From assembly GCA_945872085.1 (NCBI GenBank), contig CAMBYG010000004.1, forward strand, positions 1 through 62,854: DNA of 62,854 bases, in the 5' to 3' direction. Origin of the DNA: Chitinophaga pinensis (GTDB lineage: Bacteria; Bacteroidota; Bacteroidia; Chitinophagales; Chitinophagaceae). Under the pieces are notes generated by a model. It was not told the origin of the DNA. It was given only the letters and a program-made list of their open reading frames with translations, and searched no databases. Of the stretch, positions 1 through 9,077 are shown piece by piece. The position numbers and the translations under genes were made by a program. The number at the start of each line of letters is the position of its first letter. The stretch's first letter is position 1.

Positions 1-2060
1 CATTCTTGATCTATGGCTGCATTCATAAAAAAGGCAGTCATGGTTGGTGCGGGTCCATTAATAGTCATCGACACCGATGTTTTAGGATCGGCTAATCTAA
101 ATCCAGAATATAATTTCTTAGCATCATCGAGGCAGCAAATACTTACACCGGCATTACCTACCTTACCAAAAATATCTGGTCTATAATCGGGATCTTGCCC
201 ATATAAAGTAACGCTATCAAACGCTGTACTCAAGCGCTTTGCAGGCATACCTAAGGATACATAGTGGAAACGCTTGTTGGTGCGCTCTGGTCCGCCTTCG
301 CCAGCAAACATACGCGTAGGATCTTCGCCTTCTCTTTTAAAAGGATAGATACCTGCAGCATACGGAAACTCACCCGGGAAGTTTTCAGTTAATACCCAAT
401 GTAAAACCTCACCCCAAGCTTCAAATTTAGGCACTGCTACTTTTGGTATTTCATTATGCGATAGTGAAGTGCTGTGTGTTTTTATTTTTAATTCTTTGTC
501 GCGTACTTTAAAAACATAATACTCGTCTTGGAACAATCGTTTTTTAAGCGTCCAGTTTTCAAGTACTTGTTTATTTTTAGGATCAAGATTAAGTTGTAGA
601 TTTTGATAGGTCTGTTCTAATACCTTAATCAATCTATCTTTATCTTCAATAGCTTCGTGCTGTAGCGTTTCAATTGTTTTTTGAATACTAAATAATTTTT
701 GCGCTATAGCAGCTTGATCTTTTACCCAATTGGAATAGGTTCTATTATTTTCAGAAATTTCGCTGAGATAGCGCACGCGTGCTGGTGGAATGATGAACAC
801 TTTTTCGCTCATTTCTTCGCTACTCATAAAACTACTTTGCAAAGGCGCCTTTGTTTTTCTACAAATCACATCCATCAAAGCACGATACATGGTATTGGTT
901 CCAGGGTCGTTGAATTGTGATGCAATAGTACCAAACACGGGCATTTGATCAATATCTTCATCAAATCGTTTATGATTACGTTGGTATTGTTTCTTTACAT
1001 CTCTCAACGCATCCATAGCGCCGCGCTTATCGAATTTATTGATAACTACTAGATCTGCAAAATCCAACATGTCAATTTTTTCTAATTGTGTAGCAGCACC
1101 ATATTCCGGTGTCATTACATATAAGCTAGCATCGCAGTAGTCGGTAATTTGCGTATCGCTTTGTCCAATTCCTGATGTTTCTAAAATGATCAAATCAAAA
1201 TCGGTAGCCTTATAAATACTTAACGCATCTTGAATATATTTTGAAACAGCTAAATTGCTTTGACGCGTAGCCATAGAGCGCATATATACGCGACTATTTT
1301 TAATAGCATTCATACGAATACGATCGCCCAATAAAGCACCGCCCGTTTTTCGTTTAGAAGGATCTACGGAGATAATGCCAATTTTCTTTGGCGCGTGTTC
1401 AAAATCTAAAAGGAAACGACGAACGATTTCATCTACCAACGAACTTTTACCAGCGCCACCTGTACCGGTGATACCTAATACAGGAATCGCTTTTTGTTTA
1501 GCTGCAACCGATTGCAATAAAGCATGGGTATGTGGACTATCCGGAAAATTTTCTACAGCTGAAATATAATTGGCTAATTGCGCAGCAGTAGGCTGATCGG
1601 GAAATTGGGTAGTGGCATCTGTTAATTGACCTGTTGGGAAATCTGCTTTTTCAATCAAATCATCAATCATTCCTTGAAGGCCCATTGCGCGTCCATCGTC
1701 TGGACTGTAAATTCTTGTAATTCCGTAAGCGTGCAATTCTTCAACTTCTGAAGGTAAGATAACACCGCCACCGCCACCAAATAATTTGATATGGCTACCC
1801 CCTTTTTCTTGAAGGAGGTCGTACATGTATTTAAAATATTCCACGTGCCCACCTTGGTAAGAGGTGATTGCAATAGCATTTGCATCTTCTTGAATAGCAC
1901 AATCAACTACTTCTTGCACACTTCTATCGTGCCCGAGGTGAATCACTTCGGCACCACTACTTTGCATCACACGACGCATAATATTGATAGCGGCATCGTG
2001 CCCATCAAAAAGAGCAGCAGCCGTAACGATTCTGATTTTATGCTTTGGAGTATAAGCCAT
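1..2060 (-). CDS. icmF: Fused isobutyryl-CoA mutase (IcmF), partial at window edge
   Basis: IcmF rearranges acyl-CoAs such as isobutyryl-CoA/n-butyryl-CoA with coenzyme B12 and carries its own GTPase chaperone. The reading frame runs leftward from the ATG at 2060 and is open at base 1, giving about 686 residues of a family of roughly 1,100. Domain order seen: B12-binding domain (about 1-135) with DGH at 19-21, the usual place of the cobalamin-binding His; a MeaB-type G domain from about 190 with P-loop [12 protein letters not shown]; then the start of the mutase domain, with [13 protein letters not shown] and the substrate-side RTNKRFHY motif. This order is diagnostic of IcmF rather than separate MutA/MutB/MeaB. 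The C-terminal barrel and catalytic residues lie outside the window, so substrate preference cannot be judged. Confidence 0.93.
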   Translation of the reverse strand, partial: MAYTPKHKIRIVTAAALFDGHDAAINIMRRVMQSSGAEVIHLGHDRSVQEVVDCAIQEDANAIAITSYQGGHVEYFKYMYDLLQEKGGSHIKLFGGGGGVILPSEVEELHAYGITRIYSPDDGRAMGLQGMIDDLIEKADFPTGQLTDATTQFPDQPTAAQLANYISAVENFPDSPHTHALLQSVAAKQKAIPVLGITGTGGAGKSSLVDEIVRRFLLDFEHAPKKIGIISVDPSKRKTGGALLGDRIRMNAIKNSRVYMRSMATRQSNLAVSKYIQDALSIYKATDFDLIILETSGIGQSDTQITDYCDASLYVMTPEYGAATQLEKIDMLDFADLVVINKFDKRGAMDALRDVKKQYQRNHKRFDEDIDQMPVFGTIASQFNDPGTNTMYRALMDVICRKTKAPLQSSFMSSEEMSEKVFIIPPARVRYLSEISENNRTYSNWVKDQAAIAQKLFSIQKTIETLQHEAIEDKDRLIKVLEQTYQNLQLNLDPKNKQVLENWTLKKRLFQDEYYVFKVRDKELKIKTHSTSLSHNEIPKVAVPKFEAWGEVLHWVLTENFPGEFPYAAGIYPFKREGEDPTRMFAGEGGPERTNKRFHYVSLGMPAKRLSTAFDSVTLYGQDPDYRPDIFGKVGNAGVSICCLDDAKKLYSGFRLADPKTSVSMTINGPAPTMTAFFMNAAIDQE

Positions 2061-2130
2061 ATTAATTGGTGTTGGAATTGGATGCAAATTTACAAAACAG
2101 AACTTGGAATGCCTATGAATTAGGCTAATA

Positions 2131-2163
2131 AAAAAAGCGTTCCAAATATTGGAACGCTTTTTT
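2131..2163 (-). terminator. Intrinsic terminator of the outer-membrane barrel gene
   Basis: A perfect inverted repeat (AAGCGTTCCAA, loop ATA, TTGGAACGCTT) is flanked by A and T runs. Read on the minus strand it ends in a T run and lies just after the stop at 2188, so it should end the barrel-protein transcript and separate it from icmF. Confidence 0.85.
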
Positions 2164-2187
2164 TTGCTATAAATTTTTTAGTAAAGA

Positions 2188-2904
2188 CTATTCTTTATCA
2201 TCATCTTTCATACGACGAGACTCAGAACCTTCACCATGGTGGTGACCTTTAGTGCAGAAGTTTTTAGAAATACCTACAGCAAAGTTTTGAGCTCCGAAAT
2301 TGAAACCTAAAGAGCTAGTATTTAAAGAACGTTTGTTAGCGAAATCAGTTGTTACATTTGAATAGCTTAATGATCCAAAAGAAATATTAACTGCGAAGCC
2401 ATTTTTAATGTTCATACCAATACCTGGGATAAGAGCTGGATTGAATCCGCTATAAGAATCTTCAGTAGAAGTAGTGTTTGTAGCACCAGAGATAGCACCA
2501 GTAGTAGTAGTAGATTTACCACTTAATACGTTGATGTTCATGTGACCATACAAGAAGAAAGTTTTGCTGATCCATTGTGTATAACGAACAAAAGGACCGA
2601 AAGCGTAATTTCTATCTTGAACGCGAGTATCAGTAGCGATATTGTTAGAAGTGTTACCACCTAAACCAATATTCATACCTAAAGTCCAATGATTGTTCAT
2701 TTGATATCCAAAACCTGGAGCGATTTCCCAAGAATTATCTTTAGCAACAGTAGAAGCACCTACAACACCGCCAACTGGAGCAGGAGTAGATTTATTTTTG
2801 TCTTGGTTGTAACTTGCGTTACCATAAAGAAGCCAGCTATTAGCTTGAGCGTTAGCTGCAGAAAAACTACTAACAGCTAAAAGAGCGAGAATCAATTTTT
2901 TCAT
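2188..2904 (-). CDS. Outer-membrane beta-barrel protein
   Basis: A 238-residue secreted protein starting MKKLILALLAVSSF with a clear signal peptide ending ANAQ (about residue 20). The mature part has alternating polar/aromatic strands (NSWLLYGNASYNQ, FGPFVRYTQW, GISKNF) typical of small 8-10-strand porin-like barrels of Bacteroidota. The tail is His- and charge-rich (KGHHHGEGSESRRMKDDDKE). An upstream in-frame ATG at 2961 would add 19 residues before the signal peptide and lies at the -33 box, so 2904 is the better start. Its own promoter and terminator make it a single-gene unit. The ligand or role cannot be told from sequence. Confidence 0.85.
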   Translation of the reverse strand: MKKLILALLAVSSFSAANAQANSWLLYGNASYNQDKNKSTPAPVGGVVGASTVAKDNSWEIAPGFGYQMNNHWTLGMNIGLGGNTSNNIATDTRVQDRNYAFGPFVRYTQWISKTFFLYGHMNINVLSGKSTTTTGAISGATNTTSTEDSYSGFNPALIPGIGMNIKNGFAVNISFGSLSYSNVTTDFANKRSLNTSSLGFNFGAQNFAVGISKNFCTKGHHHGEGSESRRMKDDDKE

Positions 2905-2930
2905 ACAATTTGTTTTTTTGTTTTGAATTA

Positions 2931-2961
2931 CAAACATAGGGATAATAAAATTGTAATGCAA
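2931..2961 (-). promoter_or_regulatory. Bacteroidota promoter of the barrel gene
   Basis: On the minus strand, TTGC (2961-2958) is followed after 19 bases by TATGTTTG (2938-2931). This matches the -33/-7 layout of the primary sigma factor of Bacteroidota (TTTG or TTGC, N19-21, TAnnTTTG) and lies 26 bases before the ATG at 2904. Confidence 0.75.
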
Positions 2962-3021
2962 GTACTTTTATAAAAAAATCTTAAAATTTTAAAAAAATTA
3001 GTATAAATAACTGTTTATCAA

Positions 3022-3534
3022 TTATTTAAACCACGTACTATACATCAAATAATTATTAGAAATGCGCTCAATTTCCTGTTTTTGTAGCGATTCACTAACA
3101 CTTTTTACCTTTTTTGCAGGCACGCCAGCATAGATACTTCCTGGCTCAACTACTGTATTTTCAAGCACTACAGCGCCTGCAGCTATTATACTACCACTCC
3201 CTATCTGCACATTATCCATTACAATAGCCCCCATACCAATAAGTACATCATCAGCAATGGTGCAACCGTGTACAATTGCATTGTGGCCAATGCTTACATT
3301 ATTGCCAATGTGCACTTGTGTTTTTTCGTAGGTGCAATGTAAGCAAGCACCATCTTGAATGTTTACTTTATTGCCAATGCGTATGCTATTTACATCGCCA
3401 CGCACCACCGCATTAAACCAAATACTACAGTCTTCACCAAAAACTACATCGCCAACAATAGTAGCATTGGGTGCTATAAAACAAGTGCTTGGAATTTGAG
3501 GCAGAACGCCTTTAACTGGAAGTATTATTGACAT
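3022..3534 (-). CDS. Gamma-carbonic-anhydrase-like hexapeptide protein
   Basis: A 170-residue left-handed beta-helix protein of the gamma-carbonic anhydrase/PaaY-YrdA family. Hexapeptide repeats run through most of the chain (ATIVGDVVFGEDCSIWFNAVV, IGNNVSIGHNAIVHG, IGMGAIVMDNVQIGSGS). The family's metal-site histidines appear as CLHC, IGHN and VHG. The family trimerises and binds zinc; many members have no proven anhydrase activity, so the reaction is left open. It is monocistronic and divergent from thyA. A minus-strand TATATTTG at 3561-3554, 20 bases before the ATG, is a likely -7 box. Confidence 0.88.
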   Translation of the reverse strand: MSIILPVKGVLPQIPSTCFIAPNATIVGDVVFGEDCSIWFNAVVRGDVNSIRIGNKVNIQDGACLHCTYEKTQVHIGNNVSIGHNAIVHGCTIADDVLIGMGAIVMDNVQIGSGSIIAAGAVVLENTVVEPGSIYAGVPAKKVKSVSESLQKQEIERISNNYLMYSTWFK

Positions 3535-3585
3535 CGATTCTTTTTTATGTGGACAAATATAATTCCTTTAGAGGGGATGTAGAAG

Positions 3586-3593
3586 TAACTTTG
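3586..3593 (+). promoter_or_regulatory. -7 box for thyA
   Basis: TAACTTTG fits TAnnTTTG and lies 20 bases before the thyA ATG. The -33 element is weak (TTTA near 3567). Confidence 0.55.
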
Positions 3594-3612
3594 CAGTGAA
3601 TTTCTATTTTAT

Positions 3613-4434
3613 ATGCAAACCTACTTAAATCTACTTCAACATATTCTAGATCATGGCGTGCTTAAAGAAGATCGCACCGGCACGGGCACCATTAGTTGCT
3701 TTGGCTATCAAATGCGTTTCGATCTAAGCAAGGGCTTTCCGATGGTTACTACCAAAAAATTGCACCTAAAATCCATCATTCATGAGCTTTTATGGTTTTT
3801 GAAAGGAGACACTAATATCGCCTATTTAAAAGAAAATGGGGTGAGCATTTGGAACGAATGGGCTGATAGCGATGGGAATTTAGGCCCTGTTTATGGCCAT
3901 CAATGGCGTAGTTGGACAGGCGCAGATGGAACTGTTCACGATCAAATTATAGAGGTGCTTCAGCAATTAAAAACGAATCCCGATAGCAGACGCATGATTG
4001 TGAACGCTTGGAATGTTGCTGATTTACCTAAAATGGCTTTAAGTCCTTGTCATGCCCTATTCCAATTTTATGTAACACCACCGAATAAAGAAAAAGGAGA
4101 ATCAAAATCTAAATTAAGTTGTCAGCTATACCAGCGAAGTGCTGATACATTTCTGGGTGTGCCTTTCAATATTGCTTCTTACGCATTATTAACGATGATG
4201 ATGGCACAAGTAGTAGATATGGAAGCAGGCGAGTTTATACACACCTTCGGCGATGTACATTTGTATAGCAATCATATAGAGCAAGCAAAATTGCAACTGA
4301 GCAGAACACCTTATGAATTACCTACTCTAAAAATAAACCCTGCCGTTAAAGATCTCTTTGCATTTAAATTTGATGATTTTACCTTAGAAAATTATCAAGC
4401 ACATCCTCATATTAAAGCACCTGTAGCAGTTTAA
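3613..4434 (+). CDS. thyA: Thymidylate synthase
   Basis: Makes dTMP from dUMP using methylenetetrahydrofolate, which is oxidised to dihydrofolate. The 273 residues match ThyA throughout: DRTGTGT near the N-terminus, HELLWFLKG, the phosphate-binding RR at 126-127 (PDSRRMI), the nucleophile Cys146 in [11 protein letters not shown], and [21 protein letters not shown]. It is slightly longer than the 264-residue E. coli enzyme because of a charged insertion (about 155-166, [10 protein letters not shown]) just after the catalytic strand. folA follows after 10 bases, the classic thyA-folA pair that regenerates tetrahydrofolate. Confidence 0.98.
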   Translation: MQTYLNLLQHILDHGVLKEDRTGTGTISCFGYQMRFDLSKGFPMVTTKKLHLKSIIHELLWFLKGDTNIAYLKENGVSIWNEWADSDGNLGPVYGHQWRSWTGADGTVHDQIIEVLQQLKTNPDSRRMIVNAWNVADLPKMALSPCHALFQFYVTPPNKEKGESKSKLSCQLYQRSADTFLGVPFNIASYALLTMMMAQVVDMEAGEFIHTFGDVHLYSNHIEQAKLQLSRTPYELPTLKINPAVKDLFAFKFDDFTLENYQAHPHIKAPVAV

Positions 4435-4444
4435 AAAACAATAC

Positions 4445-4936
4445 ATGAAGATTTCTGCAATTGTAGCAATGGATTCACAAAATGGAATTGGCATTAATAA
4501 CCAATTGCCTTGGCATTTACCCAATGATTTAAAATTTTTTAAGTCTGTAACCATTGGCAAACCCATCATCATGGGGCGAAAAACATTTGAATCATTGGGC
4601 CGGCCATTACCGGGTCGTTTGAATGTAGTTATCAGCTCGCAACAATTGGCTTTGCCAGAAGGCGTAATTGTACTTCCATCTATTGATGCTGCTCTTGCGT
4701 ATGTGGCAGCTCAGCAGCATGAAGAAGTTTTTATAATAGGTGGCGGACAAATTTTTGCAGCAACTATGCCCATTTTAGATACGCTCTATATCACCGAGGT
4801 GCATACCACTGTAGCTGCAGATATTTTCTTCCCTATAATTGATGCAGCAGATTGGAACTTAGATTGGCAAGAAGCGCATACAATAGATGAAAAGCATGCC
4901 TTTGCCTATACCTTCAAAAAATATCTTAGAAAATAA
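4445..4936 (+). CDS. folA: Dihydrofolate reductase
   Basis: Reduces dihydrofolate to tetrahydrofolate with NADPH, recycling the product of the adjacent ThyA. The 163 residues show all landmarks: NGIGINNQLPWHLPNDLKFF with the catalytic acid Asp28, the NADPH-binding MGRKTFESLGRPLPGR, and the glycine-rich IIGGGQIF followed by the LYITEV strand. Length is normal for bacterial FolA. It is second in an apparent operon, 10 bases after thyA and 6 bases before the next gene. Confidence 0.98.
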   Translation: MKISAIVAMDSQNGIGINNQLPWHLPNDLKFFKSVTIGKPIIMGRKTFESLGRPLPGRLNVVISSQQLALPEGVIVLPSIDAALAYVAAQQHEEVFIIGGGQIFAATMPILDTLYITEVHTTVAADIFFPIIDAADWNLDWQEAHTIDEKHAFAYTFKKYLRK

Positions 4937-4942
4937 ACTTGT

Positions 4943-5326
4943 ATGAACGCTTATAAGCTGATGGCTTATTGTACATATCATTGGAAGGCCATAGGTAGAC
5001 ATGGAGCGCATTCTCCGAGTTTGTTTAGTTTTATTGAATTTGCAAAAAACCATCCTCACGATATTGAAAATATGCTTAGGCTTTTTTTCAGTACAAGTAC
5101 ACTTATTAAAAAAGAGCTTTTCCCATCCTCAATTAATTTTGATGATATAGCTAATGATACGCTTATACTCATAGAAGCCATTCACGAAAGCAAAGCACAC
5201 ACCAATGCATGGGAACAATTAAAAGCACATCCTAAAGTAACACGCAGTATCGATTTTTTCACTTTCGGCGTAATTTTTATAAAAGCTGATTATAAACAAA
5301 AAGAACATTTTATTGTTCGCATATAA
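4943..5326 (+). CDS. Internally shortened relative of a class I SAM methyltransferase
   Basis: A 127-residue protein. Its N-terminus (YHWKAIGRHGAHSPSLF, HGAHSP at 20-25) resembles the start of a Bacteroidota class I SAM-dependent O-methyltransferase-like family of about 220-260 residues. Its last 55 residues (AIHESKAHTNAWEQLKAHP, then SIDFFTFGVIF and KQKEHFIVRI) resemble the end of the same family. The middle, where the SAM-binding glycine motif and the acidic metal-site segment should lie, is missing; the usual DDIHWS segment here reads EAIHES. It therefore cannot be a normal methyltransferase, yet the frame is intact. It sits 6 bases after folA and 18 before the LRR gene. The family assignment is from memory of the motifs. 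Confidence 0.65.
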   Translation: MNAYKLMAYCTYHWKAIGRHGAHSPSLFSFIEFAKNHPHDIENMLRLFFSTSTLIKKELFPSSINFDDIANDTLILIEAIHESKAHTNAWEQLKAHPKVTRSIDFFTFGVIFIKADYKQKEHFIVRI

Positions 5327-5344
5327 TCGTTTAAATCATACTTT

Positions 5345-6190
5345 ATGCATCGACAAAGTTTATTGGTTTGCCTTTTTCTCGGCATTCGTTTAGCTTGCAC
5401 TGCGCAAACAGCAACTTCATGGGAAGATGCCAAAGACCAAGGGCAGGCTTTAAAGAAAATAAAAATCGTGCATGAGCATCTCCAAGCATTACCAGATATA
5501 TTTAATCTATTCCAAAATTTAGAAGAAGTAGATTTCTCAAACAATCGCATAAAAAGTTTACCGCCAAGTTTTTATACCTGCAAAAAATTGAAAGTGATCA
5601 ATTTTTTTAACAATCAGCTTTCCGTAATAAACGATAGTATAGCGGCCTTTCAAGACCTCGAATATATTAGCTTAAATGCCAATGAACTGGTGCAGGTTAG
5701 CGCGGCCCTTTTTAGTTTGCCAAGATTAACTGAAATACACCTAAGACACAATCAAATCAGGCATTTGAGCAACTATGAAAAAACAAATTCAGCGCTCAAA
5801 AAAGTTGATATCTCCTTTAATAAAATCGACTCCTTGCCGGCTTCAATTTACAATGAAAAAAAACTCAATTATTTAGATGCGTATAATAATGAACTAGCCT
5901 TTATTTCTAGTGATATTAAAAAGTTGAGCTCCTTAAAATTTCTTTTTATAGGCAGAAATCATTTAAAATATATACCAGAAGAACTTGCATACTGCCGGCT
6001 TTTACAAGAATTAGATTTGGTTTATTGTGGAGTTATTACTTTGCCTCAATCCTTATCTAATTTGCCTAAACTAGAGCTTGTCTATATCGACAACCGAACG
6101 ATTCCATTTTATTCTAATTTGAGGATGCGTTATCGGCAGAGTATTCATGTAATACCCAACGGGCAATATCCATACCGTTTTTCTCAATAA
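5345..6190 (+). CDS. Secreted leucine-rich-repeat protein
   Basis: A 281-residue protein with a signal peptide (about 1-21, ending CTAQ) followed by about eight leucine-rich repeats between residues 40 and 250. Repeats include LEEVDFSNNRIKSLPPSFY, LKKVDISFNKIDSLPASIY and LLQELDLVYCGVITLPQSL, spaced about 23 residues. There is no transmembrane anchor, T9SS tail or enzyme domain, so it is probably a periplasmic or surface binding protein; the partner is unknown. It is last in the thyA-folA transcription unit, before a strong bidirectional terminator. Confidence 0.85.
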   Translation: MHRQSLLVCLFLGIRLACTAQTATSWEDAKDQGQALKKIKIVHEHLQALPDIFNLFQNLEEVDFSNNRIKSLPPSFYTCKKLKVINFFNNQLSVINDSIAAFQDLEYISLNANELVQVSAALFSLPRLTEIHLRHNQIRHLSNYEKTNSALKKVDISFNKIDSLPASIYNEKKLNYLDAYNNELAFISSDIKKLSSLKFLFIGRNHLKYIPEELAYCRLLQELDLVYCGVITLPQSLSNLPKLELVYIDNRTIPFYSNLRMRYRQSIHVIPNGQYPYRFSQ

Positions 6191-6221
6191 AAAAAAGGCG
6201 TGCTTATAGCACGCCTTTTTT
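6191..6221. terminator. Bidirectional intrinsic terminator
   Basis: GGCGTGCT, loop TAT, AGCACGCC with six A before and six T after. It lies between two convergent genes (LRR protein and SGNH hydrolase) and can serve both. Confidence 0.88.
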
Positions 6222-6239
6222 AAAATTTTTACTTATTAA

Positions 6240-7748
6240 TTATGGGAATTTAATGCCCGGATATTTGTTGATATCAACGCCAGGAATTGTAGATCCATAA
6301 TGCAAATTAATAGCGCGAATAATTTCATTTGCAACTACTGCATATCCTCTTTGCGTACCATGTACACCATCTAAAGAGAATAAACCGCCACTTACAAAAC
6401 TCACGCCAAATGTAACACCGTTGAATTTCATTCCCGCTTGCAAAGAAGCAAAGAATTTATTCATATCTACTAAAGCCCAACCTTTAGCTTGTGCTTTTGC
6501 AGCAATGATAGCATTGAAAGAAGCGGTTGCTGTTTTTGCTAAAGTAATTTCACCGGTAACATTGGTTGCGCCGTCTTTAAAATCTCCAGTTAATACATAT
6601 TTATCTTCCATAGGATAGGTAACACCGTTGATCGCTAATTGTGCTGGAACGCCTGCTGCAACTGCAGTTGCATTTGGTTTTGCAATAACAGAAGAACTTG
6701 GCAATACCATTAAATCAGCAGCGGTAGCCTGGCGGCACTGACCATACAATTGACCATATAACGTTGCTTGTGCAGCTGGTAAACCTGCAGCAGTTAAAAC
6801 GGTAGTCATTTGAGCGCTTAAATCTGTTAAGTTTTTATCTTTAATCAATAATGGAGTTAAGCCTGTTGTATTAAAAATAATTTTACGTTCTGGTTTTCCT
6901 AATGCTGTAAACACTTGATTCAACTGAGCAAACTGAGCATTTAAAGTAGCGATTTGTGGACCAAAATTTGGATCAGCTGCATTTAATGGATTGTACGGAA
7001 CCGTAGTGAAATAAGGGATAGAAGTTACATCAGGAATATTAATCAAAGCTCCTTTTGCACCTGTTCTAGCTAAATTATTTACTACAGAGTCGTAGCAAAA
7101 ACCAAACAAAGTAGTAGAAGAGATATTATTCGTTGCTGTAGGATAAGTAACACCTGTATTCACCGTGCCAACACCGCCACCAGTAGCGTATCCTAATACA
7201 TCATTGGCACCTAACCAAACCGTATAAAACGTAGCTGGTTTAGATGTAGCCATAGCTAAAGCTGTTTGTAAAGGACTGTTTACCAATCTTGCTGCATAAG
7301 GATTTGCAGTTGCATATCCTGGCATGATATAATCGATACAACGAATACCTGGAATACCTACATTATTATATGGACCTGCAGCGTATACATTCGTTCCGCT
7401 ACCAGCTGTATCCATAGTTCCAGAATATACTGTTGGGCCTAATGAACCTGTACTAGAAACACCCAATACATATTTTAAACTTGGCCATCCTGCATCGCCC
7501 GGTAATAATGGTTGTTTAAATTCTCCACCACCTGCAAATGCAAACATCTCTGCAAGCATATTTGGATAAGAGTTGATTTGTCCGCTTCTGTAAAGCGTAC
7601 CATCGGCATAACCGGCGGTTAAGGAATTACCAATAGCCACATACGATGTGAAATTTGCATCACCACTTGTTGGTTTTGTTGGCTCTAAATTGGGCTTACA
7701 AGATGCTAGTACTAGCAATGAAGCACCTAATAAATAAATATGTTTCAT
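6240..7748 (-). CDS. SGNH/GDSL-family hydrolase lipoprotein
   Basis: A 502-residue exported lipoprotein: signal peptide with lipobox LASC (Cys17), then an SGNH hydrolase fold. Block I reads AIGNSLTAGYADG with nucleophile Ser42 (GNSL instead of GDSL), block III reads WLGANDVLGY, and the C-terminal catalytic pair is in SLDGVHGTQRGY. SGNH enzymes hydrolyse esters of lipids or acetylated sugars. It lies 18 bases after a FadL-type porin gene; the pair recurs in Bacteroidota and suggests esterase activity on hydrophobic substrates near the outer membrane. The precise substrate is unknown. Confidence 0.88.
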   Translation of the reverse strand: MKHIYLLGASLLVLASCKPNLEPTKPTSGDANFTSYVAIGNSLTAGYADGTLYRSGQINSYPNMLAEMFAFAGGGEFKQPLLPGDAGWPSLKYVLGVSSTGSLGPTVYSGTMDTAGSGTNVYAAGPYNNVGIPGIRCIDYIMPGYATANPYAARLVNSPLQTALAMATSKPATFYTVWLGANDVLGYATGGGVGTVNTGVTYPTATNNISSTTLFGFCYDSVVNNLARTGAKGALINIPDVTSIPYFTTVPYNPLNAADPNFGPQIATLNAQFAQLNQVFTALGKPERKIIFNTTGLTPLLIKDKNLTDLSAQMTTVLTAAGLPAAQATLYGQLYGQCRQATAADLMVLPSSSVIAKPNATAVAAGVPAQLAINGVTYPMEDKYVLTGDFKDGATNVTGEITLAKTATASFNAIIAAKAQAKGWALVDMNKFFASLQAGMKFNGVTFGVSFVSGGLFSLDGVHGTQRGYAVVANEIIRAINLHYGSTIPGVDINKYPGIKFP

Positions 7749-7766
7749 AGTCTTTATTTTAAAAAA

Positions 7767-9002
7767 TTAAAAATTATAGCTTACGCCTACTCCTCCAGCT
7801 ACAGCTGCTGTTTGAATTTTACCTTTTACAGCATCTGCATTATTGTACACTTCTCTTTGTTCTGTTTGCGTATAGTAATAAGAAGCCATGATATTTAATT
7901 TATCAGACACTTTGTAAACTAAACCAGCAGTAACTAAGAAACGATTAGCATCGGGTGTTTCTGCAGAAAAATAGCCGTCTTTTACCGGAGATGGGTCGCG
8001 AGCAATACCTGCCATCAACTCTAATTTATCATTTAATTGATAATGTGCTCCTAAACGGAAAATAAATACATTTTCCCAGTTGCGTGCACTTGTAGAATTC
8101 GTTAATGTAGCTGTTGTTGTAGCATAAGTAAAATCTAAAGACTTGTAGGCTTCCCATCCTACAAAATTCATTTCCCCACTCAAGGTTAATTTGTTATTTA
8201 CTTTATAGGCCAAACCTAACGATGCTACTTGAGGCATAGGTAAACTAGCGCTGAAGGTAGTTGTTGGGAAATTTGCTGAAAGAGAAGACGGAACAGTAAA
8301 CACAGCATCTCCATTTTCAATATCTAAACGCACTTGTGAGCGATAACTAAGCCCCAATGTCAAGCGATCATTTAATTGTGCATGCACACCCATATTAAAG
8401 CCAATATTATTAGCTTTACCTTCTAAACGACCTACACCTTCTTTTCCATTAGGATCGAATAAAGGAATACCTTTTTCTAAAACCACAGAACCAGTAGCAT
8501 ACACTAAACCAGCACCGATTGAAACTTTATCGTTTACTTTATAGCTAATTGTAGGTTGGAAATTAACATTACGTAATTCGATTTTTTCGATTAAATAACG
8601 CAGGCTATTGGCATTGGTATTTCCCCAATTTACGGTGCTACCAAATGGTGTGTACACACCAAAACCTAAAGTCATTTTATCATTTAACTTGTGTGCAATA
8701 TATAAGTTAAAAGGCGTAGACATAGGATTGTCTGTATTGGAGGTATAACCGGCAGTAGGTGTTTGAACAAAGGTGGTTTTACCAAAAATTCCATTGGCAC
8801 TAAAATAAACTTGAGTTCCTTTAGCCGTTTTTGCTAATGCTCCAGGGTTATAAAAAATAGTTGCAATATCATAGGCAAGCGCAGTGCTACTGCCCCCCAT
8901 TGCAACTTGGCGAACGCCTTGCATGTTTACCTGAAAACCTCCGGCAAAAACTACCGAGGAAGATAATAGCAAACAAGCCATAATGCTAAGTTTTCTTTTC
9001 AT
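7767..9002 (-). CDS. FadL/TodX (OmpP1)-type outer-membrane transporter
   Basis: A 411-residue barrel protein with signal peptide (about 1-20, VVFAGG). The N-terminal part after cleavage (GFQVNMQGVRQVAMGGSST, IATIFYNPGALA) is the FadL signature region, which in the family forms the hatch in the barrel lumen. Many amphipathic strands follow, ending in the aromatic terminal strand GGVGVSYNF used for barrel insertion. FadL homologues import long-chain fatty acids and other hydrophobic molecules. It is first in a two-gene operon with the SGNH lipoprotein. Confidence 0.9.
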   Translation of the reverse strand: MKRKLSIMACLLLSSSVVFAGGFQVNMQGVRQVAMGGSSTALAYDIATIFYNPGALAKTAKGTQVYFSANGIFGKTTFVQTPTAGYTSNTDNPMSTPFNLYIAHKLNDKMTLGFGVYTPFGSTVNWGNTNANSLRYLIEKIELRNVNFQPTISYKVNDKVSIGAGLVYATGSVVLEKGIPLFDPNGKEGVGRLEGKANNIGFNMGVHAQLNDRLTLGLSYRSQVRLDIENGDAVFTVPSSLSANFPTTTFSASLPMPQVASLGLAYKVNNKLTLSGEMNFVGWEAYKSLDFTYATTTATLTNSTSARNWENVFIFRLGAHYQLNDKLELMAGIARDPSPVKDGYFSAETPDANRFLVTAGLVYKVSDKLNIMASYYYTQTEQREVYNNADAVKGKIQTAAVAGGVGVSYNF

Positions 9003-9077
9003 GTTGTTTGGTTTATAGATTATTAAATTGTTAATTGAAGTAATTCTTCACAAAATTTAAGTAACAAGATAGTAAAA

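Noticed and set aside
1375-2123. Open frames on both strands within and just before icmF
   Set aside because: They are out-of-frame readings of icmF; the icmF frame itself gives continuous homology from its ATG at 2060.
3736-4160. ThyA as an unusual or flavin-dependent enzyme because of its charged insertion
   Set aside because: The catalytic Cys146, the RR pair and folA linkage show a standard ThyA; the insertion is short and lies in a surface loop.
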